From Pagrus major (taxonomy: Eukaryota > Chordata > Actinopteri > Spariformes > Sparidae), in assembly GCF_040436345.1 (NCBI RefSeq), contig NC_133218.1, forward strand, positions 28,230,710-28,294,709: a DNA stretch of 64,000 bases, given 5' to 3'. Numbering within the stretch: the stretch's first letter is position 1; every line of letters begins with the position of its first letter. The translations under genes were made by a program, and so were the position numbers. Below, piece after piece: positions 26,064 through 64,000 of this stretch. The notes under the pieces were generated by a model, which made no database searches, was not told the DNA's origin, and was given only the letters and a program-made list of their open reading frames with translations.

Positions 26064-26823
26064 AGAGGAAAATGATTTTGTGTTGATTCAATCTGTTCCC
26101 ATTGAGATCAATAACCGATACAAACCTCAGATAACATCTAGTGGTTTAAAATTAGAAAAGGGATCTATGCACATTTCAAGCACTAAAAATAAAAACATCA
26201 AAATGGGTCTGCTAAAATCTCACATTGTGACGCATTGTTTTCTTCCAAACTTCAATTGTGTAAACTGTTAGTAGTGCTGCAAAATTATTCTAGTTAATGT
26301 ACGTAAATATTCTTCCTGTGGACTACTGGCTGCTCTGTAGCCCTGCTGACAGATCCTGGGTACCTTTAGGACAGATTGTCCCATTTCAGTGTGAGCATAA
26401 AATGACTTCCAGTTACAATCACAGTGGAGAGTGAAAACTGTCTGGTTGTTTCATGTGAAGCTGCCCAACAACAAACTTTACTGACTGAAGGGACACATAT
26501 TTCTGTCAAGTACAAACTGACAATGTTTCAGTGAAGAGTCACGCTGTTGTAAATGCTGTTTTAGAAGCATTGTGATCATGAAACACTGTGAAATGCTCTG
26601 TACATGTGTGTTTTGCAGGTCTGGAATCATTTTGCTTTCATTTTGCTCAGTATGGTCCAAAGCGAAAGAATAACATGTTTATACTTCTGCAGTTAAACTA
26701 CTCTGAAATGAATTGTAGTTTTATTATTCCAACATTTTGAATGGATTGAAGCTCTGTTAGTGTCTATACACAGATATGCCATATTTTTTCTTATTTGTAT
26801 ATTTACTGTGATGACATGAGTCA

Positions 26824-26829
26824 ATTAAA
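26824..26829 (+). promoter_or_regulatory. supv3l1: supv3l1 polyadenylation signal (ATTAAA)
   Basis: ATTAAA about 760 bases after the stop codon, followed by the GT/T-rich stretch TGTCTTGTTTTTATG. No AATAAA lies closer to the stop. Confidence 0.45.
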
Positions 26830-27039
26830 AATCTGCTATGTTTTAACTGTCTTGTTTTTATGTTTATTTTTTGTATCATGCAGCTCTCAGTTGAGAGTAA
26901 CTACGTCATGCAAACACTTGATGAAAAACTAACTAATGACACTTAATGGTGGGTCACATTGTTGAATTTCAATTAGCATAATTTAATCAAAACTTTCAGA
27001 GATACAGCTTAAAGATTCATTGAGGCAACAAGTAGATTA

Positions 27040-27350
27040 AATTGTTAGATTAAACCTCCCAGAACATCACTGGTACCCATCTACAGAGCATCAGTGACAT
27101 CGGTGAAATGAGTTGTCTGCACAAAGGATACTAAAAGCAGCCACTGTCTGTTCACCCTGCTGCAATCTGGCAAAAGATACAGAAGTATTCACAGTCATAC
27201 CACCAGACTACAGAGCAGCTTCATCCCTGAGGCAGTGAGACTCCTTAACTCATCATCAGCGCTCCATTTTATAGAATAGATGTAGCACAAAGGTGTTTTT
27301 TTTAAACCAGTGACAAATGACAATAAATTTACCTTGTAACCTTGTAAACA
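27040..27350 (+). mobile_element. 3' relic of a non-LTR retrotransposon (LINE)
   Basis: The frame from 27139 to the stop at 27277-27279 includes FTLLQSGKRYRSI and SSFIPEAVRLLN. This is the recognisable C-terminal end of a fish LINE ORF2 (family pattern FTLLPSGKRYR...SFIP.AVRLLN). After the stop comes a short 3' UTR ending in repeated ACCTTGTA units. It is 5'-truncated and non-functional. I am not sure of the clade (Rex1/CR1-like is a guess). Confidence 0.6.
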
Positions 27351-27914
27351 TTTAGTTTTTTGTCTTGGTTTTTACTTTAAGTAGCTTTACGTTTGTTAAA
27401 ATCGTCTTCATCGGTTTGTTCCAAAGCCTCAGTGAGGAAGCTGTGTGATGTTCAATGGCTGCACCATTTAATCAGATGGAAATATTCCAGATGTGTTGTG
27501 CAACATTTTATTTACATTCCCACAAAATTCATCCAAAATTAGGTTTCTGCAGAACTTCAGTAGAGGCCGGGTGTAATACACCAGAGAGAAAGAATTAATG
27601 ACAAATAAATGAACCTTCAACCTTTAAAAGAAGATGGGGTTGGGCAGTAAGATGGAAAGATTGGAGGAAATGATGGAAGAAAGGGGTTTGGCTTGTTGTT
27701 AATCATTGAGTTAGGGTGGAGGTTGGTCCCTGCTCAGTGGACTCTGAGGACAGGAGGGAAGAAACAGACTTAATGTATCTTGACATGTGTACACTCCGAA
27801 TGTGTCTCTCATCAACATTTAATTGGAGATTGTGCTGTTGTATGCTGCACTGACAGAGAAGGTTATTAACAAACCAAGTGGAAGTTTTAATGTTGGTGTG
27901 TGTTGCGCATCAAG

Positions 27915-36732
<8,818 letters not shown>

Positions 36733-37196
36733 ACAAGATGATTTACCATTGTTCATTTTCACTTTCCTCATAATTTGGGATACCCAGTTCCCTCAGCACT
36801 GTTGTTCTTGTCGCTGCAAGTGTCAATCTCTTTTGGTCAGGGAGAGCTGCAGACCACCGTGCGTCACCTAAGACACAAGTGTAGTCAACGACAGCTCCGC
36901 CACCTGACAACAAGGAGCTTCACCTAAATGGGATACCAAATACAGATTTACAGTTTATACAGTTTTTACTGCATGATTCCCAGCAGGCTTCCCACCCACG
37001 AACGCAGCCATTTGTGTGACTGCTACAAGGGATTCAATTCTGGTTTCCAATAACATTTGTAGAACTGGATTCGAATTAATGGAAGGCTTGTCAACCCTCT
37101 TCTCTTCTGAGAAAAAAATGTCTTTCTTGTTTGTCCTGTGAAAAGCCTTTCTTTTATTATTGGCTCTGTATTTAGAGATGACTTTCAAAATTTAAA

Positions 37197-37202
37197 AATA
37201 AA
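37197..37202 (+). promoter_or_regulatory. hkdc1: hkdc1 polyadenylation signal
   Basis: AATAAA 465 bases after the hkdc1 stop. A second AATAAA lies at 37773-37778, followed by a long GTGTGTG stretch that could serve as a GU-rich downstream element, so either may be used. Confidence 0.45.
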
Positions 37203-38599
37203 TGCCCAGCAAAAAGATTTTTATATCAAATCTCTTAAATCATATCTTTAAATCAAAGCCTTTTCAATAATTACTGACTCTGTCGTAAGAAAAGTGTTAC
37301 ACCCACAGCTGCACCAGTGTTACACTCTCTGCTTTTGATATCAGTGCTGAGTTGTTGCTTTTGGGGGGAAAAAAGGACACTGCAAACTGCACAAGGTCAG
37401 CACTTCATGTGAAACCGAGCAAGAAGGCTGCTCGAACTGTTCAATCCAGGTCAGATGTCGGAAAGTGATTATATTGTACATGATGATGATGATAAGAACT
37501 GAACAGTCCCTTCTGCTCAAACTTTGCCTCCTCTGTGATCCCATTCGCTGACTGTTTTGTTTTAATTAGGTTTAATATGTTTTTGTTTATGTTTTGACAA
37601 TATTTACTAAATTGTCCAGATAGCTGCGATGGATGTAAATATCTAGGTAGTCTAATTATTAAAGGTAAAAGTTGCACATGCACATTCTTACTGTGTTTGT
37701 AATTTGGTTGATAAGTTCTTCAGTTCTTTGAATAGGTAATGTCAATTTCTTTAGAAAATATCGTGTATGGTGAATAAACGAGAACAAAGAGAAGAAGGTG
37801 TGTGTGTGTATGTGTGTGTGGTGTGTGTGTGTGGTAGTCGTCAGCAGTACTTCAGTATTGATGAAGGGCAGGAGGAGGACTGGAATGCCGCTGACCACAT
37901 TTCCCAACAATAACAACAACCGGCGCTCTGTTCTGTCATTCTGGACTGACTTACTGTCCTCGTGATGGCCTGTCTGTCTGTCTGTCTGTCTGTACATCTG
38001 TGCCATTTTGGTCATCCTGTCTGTCTGTCTTCTTTATCTGTCTTGCTGGATCCTTGCCCGTTCGCCTGTGTCTTTATCTGTCTGTCTGCACAGAACGTAC
38101 TGAAATGACAGAACACAGGCAGAAACATGGACCATAAAGTTTTATATTAACATTCGATGCAACAAGAACATGTGTTTTAGTGTTGAATGTCTTTTTAACT
38201 CTCATGCTTAGACTGTTTATATCTCTTTTTAAGCAAAAAATTACAATTAATGTGTGTTTACAAGTTGCGTTATAATCTCCAACTACTGACATGACTATGC
38301 TGCACAGGGAATGAGCAGTGCAATGATCAGTGTGCTTATGCTAATCAGGTTGTGACAGATTAGACGATGCATTGATGAAGATGAAGGCAGGCTGTGCGAG
38401 GAACACAGAAAATAATGCACAGCGAAAAAACCAAGGCATCAAGGAAGAAAGAGTGACGGAAGGAAACAAATTAGAAAGGATTAAAGAAAGGAAGGAAGGA
38501 AATGTAACGAGGAAGACAAGACTGTGTGCTAACAGGACTGAAACAGTAGCTAATCTGTCAGGGATTAACATGTTAGAATGCTACCAGCTGAGGGCTACG

Positions 38600-38653
<54 letters not shown>

Positions 38654-38732
38654 CCACAGAGTATGGTAATTCCACACTGTCCTAGTAGTGACCTAGTAGT
38701 AGTTAAATCACACACACACACACACACACACA
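38600..38732 (+). repeat. Two (CA)n microsatellites
   Basis: A CA array at about 38600-38651 and a second at about 38708-38732, separated by unique sequence. A chance open frame runs through both. Confidence 0.9.
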
Positions 38733-39044
38733 GCTGGGCTGCTGAATCTGCAGCACAGTCAAGTGACCGAAACAGAGGCTGGCCTGCCTTCTTTCCCTCT
38801 CACGTTCTGTCACTCTTGTCCTCCGTTTCCTTTAATGTCTCTTTCTATCTCCTTCCTTCCAACATCTACCTCTCCCTCTCTGTTGTGCACTTTAAACACC
38901 TTTACTGTTCATCCCCCTTTTTTTTTAGCTTTCAGTTCAGTTTAGTCTAGTTCGTATAACCTCAAATGATCTTTCAGAGTCTTCCTGAATGGACATTCCT
39001 CAGGGAGCAAGGTGTGTGAGTCTTATTATACACTCACTTTCTTT

Positions 39045-39082
39045 TTGTGTGTGTGTGTGTTGTGTGTGTGTGTGTGTGTGTG
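39045..39082 (+). repeat. (TG)n microsatellite
   Basis: TG dinucleotide array with one interruption at about 39060. Confidence 0.9.
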
Positions 39083-41102
39083 AGTCTTTGTCTCCCCTGT
39101 AAACCAACAATAAGAGCTTTGACACACACACATGCACACACAAACACATAAATGGTCACCAGTAGATGGGCAGAGTTGAGACGCTGGTTCCTCAGGACCT
39201 ACAAAGGCTCGAGCTCAGGCCCTTTTGTGGTAGGATTGTGTAGGAGAGTTTTCAAAGAGCACAAGCTTTTATATTTATTCATTTTTTTTACAATGAATAG
39301 AAGTTTGAAGCCTGGATGTGAACCTCTATATGGAGTGGACAGTGGAAAAATGAGACGCCACAGTGTCTCAAAACATCGCTGTGAAGACAACTGTAGGATG
39401 CCGGCTCCACTTGATCACGGGAAAACTCTGTCAATGCAGGTAATTTAATTATCCAGATTGAATAATAATCTGGGGGAGCTAACACTGCTGGGATTATCTG
39501 TAATAGTGCAACTGCTGGTTCAATGGTGAAGATGTGGCATAAGCTAGTTGTGATACTGATACAGAGCACGTGTGTAGGCAACTTGAACTATAAAGTTTAA
39601 AAATGTCATGCTGTTGAGATCCATTGTACTTGTTTACAGCTAGTTGTGTGTAGCCTACTCTGTTGTGCCAGCAGCCTGCAGCAGGAGCAGGGTGACTAAT
39701 GATAGCTTGTATATATTGATTTGTGGTATCAATTTAGCTGCCAGCCAGCAGCTAACAATGTGGTCACTTTCCTATGATCTTTACAATGGGAGACATGCTA
39801 ACAGGTGGCTAATTGTTATAGCCCTATAATTTAGACGGACTAAAGAGCTGCTGGTCAAGTCAGATTGACATGACCTGTGCTGGATATAGTTATCTTGATG
39901 GTACAGTAAAGCAATATACACGTTCCTTAGACAAACACCAGAACTTAGTGATAAAATTAAAACTTTAATGAAGGGACTGTAGCAAAAATGTTCCAATAAC
40001 AGGATTGAAAGTAGACTTCTTGGACTTCAGTGAACTAATTCGTCCTTTCAAAGGAGTAATTTGTAAGATGCGGCCAGAACTTTACTTGAAATCATTTTAA
40101 AAATGAATTAACATTTTTAAGTGACTGTAAAGAACTGTATTGACACTATGTCAAAGACATCCACAGACTTATGTTAGCAGGCTAACCAGCTAGCCCTGGC
40201 CTGTCCTGTCCAATACCACTTTGTACCTCAGGAGGCGACAGTCGCCTGTAGTTTCAGTTGGGAGTGTACAAGCCACTGCTTGATTATTAAGTTTCACTAG
40301 CCCTTAGCATTTAGTGTACAACATGTCAAGAAAGTCAATATTCTTGCACCAATTTTCCTTATCAAGCAGAAAAACAACTGCACACCTTCTTCTCTTTTAC
40401 CTTTTTAGCTAATAGAGCCACTTAGCTGCACGGCTAACTGAGCTAACTAGCTGGGTGATGAACTGAAGAGATGTGATGTTTTTCTAATTTACTGTGGATA
40501 AGTGAGCAATTATAGATGACATGATCTTTTTTATTTGTTTATTTTCAGTAAGGATACAATTTCATAAAGGAAACTCTGTTAACGCTCTTAAACATCAGCC
40601 TCAATAGACCCACTGTCAATGCACACAAAACAGTTTGTGTTTTGTTGTTCAGCAGAACAAATCTCACTGCTGCTCGCTGCACACATGATCACAACATGTC
40701 CGGGCAGGCTGGCAGGGACGATGTCGAATGGCACCCTCAGGAAGGAAGAAATCACAAGCAGAAGAGGCAGATGGGTGCAATGATACAGTTACAGATACAG
40801 TGAAAAATCTGAACTCCATTAATTAATTAAAACATCACAGATGGTGTTGGTTGGGTTTAGTTTTGTCTTTGCTACTCACTTTGCCGCACTGCTGCCTTTT
40901 AGATAAGGTATTAAGGTGGAATTAACCTCCCGGGCCACATATTGAGTGTATGAAGGATTACAGCCTCTCTGTGACTGTGGTTGTTCTCTGGAGAGGCCAG
41001 AGAACACACAGCTGCTGTTGTTGTGATGATGATGTCACGTCTGACTGAAAGGACAGAGGGATAGTGGCCATCTGATGGATTGACTCTCAGGGTGGAGGAG
41101 AA

Positions 41103-41134
41103 AGTGAGTGAGTGAGTGAGTGAGTGAGTGAGTG
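41103..41134 (+). repeat. (GTGA)n tetranucleotide microsatellite
   Basis: About eight GTGA/AGTG units in tandem upstream of hk1. Confidence 0.85.
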
Positions 41135-41692
41135 GTTTTCTTTCCAACTGAATTACATAAAGGCAGGTGGAGTGGAAGAGGTAAAGAGACAGACGAAGTG
41201 CAGTCGGAGCATCTGTGCACTCATCTCTGTTGCAAACATCTAAGCTCTCAGTCACACAGACCCACACAGAGTCTCGCCCGCAGGTCATATATTTTTAATT
41301 AGCACACCTGAGGTCCTCAAAGACAGAAGCCTTTTGAGGGTGCAACACACCCTTAAATATTACAAAGCATTATGAGTATTATTCACTCCTAATTGTTTAT
41401 ATTTTCCATGATTGTAGATGTTTACCTGTCAAAACACAAGTGTACACCCATAAAGACATAAACGTGTTCTATAAATGACATCAGGTACAAAACTGTGATA
41501 AATAACTGAATCATCCATTGCCAACCGACAAGGGCAGTAAAAAAATAATATATGTTTGATTGTCTGACCAACAGTCCAAAATCCAAATATACTGAACTGG
41601 TGGACCCTTCCAGGTGAGTCACCTAAAACATCATATAAGTGAAACGCATATGCTAAAAAAAATCAGCCCCATACTTTTAACTTTTATTCACG

Positions 41693-41700
41693 TGTATATA

Positions 41701-41781
<81 letters not shown>

Positions 41782-41794
41782 GTATATATATACG

Positions 41795-41830
<36 letters not shown>

Positions 41831-41837
41831 TATATAC

Positions 41838-41870
<33 letters not shown>
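41693..41870 (+). repeat. Long compound (TA)n / (TG)n microsatellite
   Basis: About 155 bases of almost pure TA alternation with a few interruptions (CGTATATA, TGTATA), then about 24 bases of TG. It is self-complementary and could extrude as a cruciform. It lies about 0.9 kb upstream of hk1 exon 1. Confidence 0.95.
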
Positions 41871-42249
41871 AATCCCCATCTTCATACAGAAAGCAGACAG
41901 TAAAGAGTTGACAATCATGGTGCATCGGTTCACATGTATAAAACTATCAAAGACATTCACATGCAGTTTGAATTAAAACACCCACGCTGCATGCTGCCCC
42001 ACACAACGAAAGTCCCTTAAGGAAGGAGCTTCTACATCTCGCCTGCATGTTTCCCTCCCCTTCCTCTTCTTTTAAGCTAAAAACACTATTCAATGGAAGC
42101 AAGAGAGTGCTTTAACTATTACGACTGTGTGAGTCACTTTCTTACTCATGACTGGTGTCTAAGTTTACAGCTTCCTTGAAACAGTAAAACCCAAATTCCC
42201 TCCTCTCCTTACGTTCCTCTTTCTCTCTCCGTCCCTCCTCCCTCATCCT

Positions 42250-42540
42250 CTGTAATTAGGCGGGTGCCCCTCTCCCCCTTTTTACCTCCACCATCACTGA
42301 GTGTGCCTCCAAGGCGTAAGCAGACCAGCCAATGGCAGAAAAGTGGATGTGGCATTCACCCCCCCTCCTCAATGGCCACTCACACCCTGTAACCAATGAG
42401 CTCAGAGAGTGGGCAGGGCTCATGTTCTGCCTCCTGCAGCTAAACTTGCTGTCTCACTCATGCTTCCTGGCTTCACTCACATGCTCAGAGAGGGAAGAGC
42501 CATAGAGTCTTAGAAGCAGCTCTGTCTATTTTAAACCTCA
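42250..42540 (+). promoter_or_regulatory. hk1: Putative hk1 promoter with two CCAAT boxes
   Basis: CCAAT occurs at 42329-42333 (CAGCCAATGG) and 42393-42397 (AACCAATGAG), 64 bases apart. Nearby are GC-rich pieces (GGCGGGTGCCCC, GTGGGCAGGGCTC). Exon 1 begins coding at 42740. No TATA box is convincing. The inference rests on motifs and position only. Confidence 0.4.
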
Positions 42541-42721
42541 CCAGATTGGATTCAGGATATTTTTATATCTCTTGCGGTGTGCGACAGATTGCATGTACAT
42601 AGTAGAGTCAGAGCAGAGTTTGATATCTTTTTTTTCATACCATTTTATTGTGTAGGTGAGCGTGCGTGACACAGACACAGAGAGTGTGTGTGTGTTTGAG
42701 TGAGTCTGCATGTGTGTGTGA

Positions 42722-62340
<19,619 letters not shown>

Positions 62341-64000
62341 AAAATATCTCTCCTCCACTTCTGTAGGTTCCCCTCCCCTCTGTTCTTCCCCCTTTGTCGC
62401 CATTCCTCCTGAATCAAACCAATCCAGTCGACGTATCACGCTCCAGTAGCTGCTTTAGTCTGTCTCCATGACAGAGAGAGGGGGATAGCTTTTCTCTGCT
62501 GTAGCAGAGAGTCAGGCACTATGTTGTAGTTAGAATATGTTTGATTAACAAATGTAACAATGCCCAGACTCTTAAGGGTTTTGTGATTTCTGAGGTTAAA
62601 CTTATCGTAGAGATGAAACGTGCACATTCACCTCCTGTAAGTATGTGCAGGGCAGAAAAAGAGTAACGGTGTAACGGTCCCATGAGCTGAACATCATCGC
62701 CATCTGGAGGATCCCTCTGATTACTGCTGTGTGTTACAGTATAACGGGTGCAAGATGTTCAGATGATGCAGGGGTATAAAAACACTGTTTCAAACCAAAG
62801 TCACCAAAGTGTGTCTGCTGTCTGCTGTAGGTTGCTGACTGTCTGTACAACAAGACGTAAAAGGGATACGAGGTGATGTATAAATGTGTGATGACATGAA
62901 AGGGAAATATTTTCTTCTTTAAAGTTTTTAATATCTTACCCAGATATAATACAATATGTTATACATACATTGTTGCTATTTATTTTATTTTTATATTGGG
63001 AGATGTTGAAAAATGTTACTGCTGCAATAACGAGGCACAAAGAGGAAGCCATCGATGAAGAAGTCCCCTCAGACGGTGTCTGTCCTGTTATAAAGCAGGA
63101 TTCAATGAACCATGTCGGGGCAGAAACCTAACAGATGAGGGACTTCTACCATGCTTGATCTGCAGGGAAAGCCATGCCCGTGCTTACTGAATGTGCTCCA
63201 ATTTATGACAACAATCCTATTCTACTCTAATGTACTCTACTGTAAAATATGTCCAAAGAGCACTTGTATTTTACTAAGTAGAAAGCCTGTTGTTGGTACT
63301 GATCACGGTTGTTTTTGTCTTAAGAAGTGCTGGCCATCCTCATCATCATAATGAGACTCTCCAGTTACTTATGAAACAGGAATGTGGTGCTAACATGGAT
63401 GCCAGTGGAACAACAATGGCCAAAATGTGTTTAAGAAGAATATGACTGTAGCTGAAGCTTTAAGGTTTTCTTGATACTCACTCACTGTGCTAAATATGCT
63501 CCTTAAGGCTCAGGAGGGTGTTTAAGTGAACTACTGTATGGCTCATTCAAGTAACACAAATCATGCATCATGATTTCAATTAATGATACTCACCGAAAGA
63601 CTGATGGATGTGTTCACTGGCATTTTATCATTATAGAGGCTGGCCTTTGTTTTTTTAAAATCCTAGACCATTAAAAGACAAAAGTTTTTAAAGTCATTGT
63701 CAGTTGGCATTTGTTGTCCAAGGATGGATCATTGAGATTATGAAATACGTTTGACTGCCATCTTTGTTAACCACAGTTAAAGTACTGGCTTGTGGGGACA
63801 GATTAGCACAACCTGAAGCTAAACTGCCACGAGCACAAGGGTCAGCCTCTTCACCAGGTCCAAAGACAACCTGATTTTTAAATTGTTCAACAAAGTAGTG
63901 ATTCTGAATGCCAGCTTCACATCACACAGACACTTTAATCTCTTTGTTTCTGATCACCAAACCCAGACTGTATCTGTCCAACACTGTCAATCAATCAGTC
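62341..64000 (+). other. hk1: hk1 3' UTR and downstream flank
   Basis: No further gene recognised up to the window end. An ATTAAA at about 63670, followed by T-rich sequence, is a weak polyadenylation candidate. No AATAAA was found, so the transcript end is uncertain and may lie beyond the window. Confidence 0.5.

Larger units (their letters stand above)
26064..27914. other. supv3l1 3' UTR and supv3l1-hkdc1 intergenic region
   Basis: AT-rich non-coding sequence. An ATTAAA at 26824 probably ends supv3l1. A retrotransposon relic lies at about 27040-27350. The hkdc1 promoter should be in the last few hundred bases, but no clear element was found. Confidence 0.6.

Noticed and set aside
38372-38950. 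192-codon open frame on the + strand
   Set aside because: It runs through two CA microsatellites (Thr-His repeats) and has no family resemblance or splice context; a chance frame.
41614-41960. Tyr-Ile repeat open frames on both strands
   Set aside because: They are translations of the TA microsatellite.

Overview
The window is a vertebrate nuclear segment, most likely from a percomorph-type teleost. Five GT-AG spliced genes, all on the + strand, lie in the order srgn - vps26a - supv3l1 - hkdc1 - hk1, which is the order I recall for human 10q22.1. The introns are compact, dinucleotide microsatellites are abundant, and there are interspersed repeats of kinds I associate with percomorph fish. 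I assembled exons by hand from splice sites, reading frame and protein-family resemblance; nothing was checked by alignment or RNA.

Layout. 1-959: 5' flank with simple repeats. 960-7624: srgn (serglycin core protein, 4 coding exons, 173 aa). 9979-15793: vps26a (retromer subunit, 9 coding exons, 328 aa), followed by a long AT-rich 3' UTR. 19744-26063: supv3l1 (SUV3 mitochondrial RNA helicase, 16 exons, 770 aa). 26064-27914: intergenic, with a non-LTR retrotransposon relic. 27915-36732: hkdc1 (two-domain hexokinase, 21 coding exons, about 943 aa). 36733-42739: intergenic, rich in CA and TA repeats and holding the putative hk1 promoter. 42740-62340: hk1 (hexokinase 1, 21 coding exons, 918 aa, with an 8.1 kb intron 1). 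62341-64000: hk1 3' UTR/flank.

The genes are not an operon; they are neighbours kept by conserved synteny. The one functional and evolutionary pair is hkdc1 and hk1, tandem paralogues that phosphorylate glucose at the outer mitochondrial membrane. The most interesting signals are here: (a) a near-identical block shared by the penultimate exons and their upstream intron flanks, suggesting recent gene conversion; (b) a charged insertion of about 31 residues, split by an extra intron, in the C-terminal catalytic half of hkdc1; (c) extra introns in both genes relative to the 18-exon layout I recall for mammalian hexokinases, with one position used in three of the four half-domains. I saw no CRISPR array, rRNA or tRNA, and no sign of a wholly new system.
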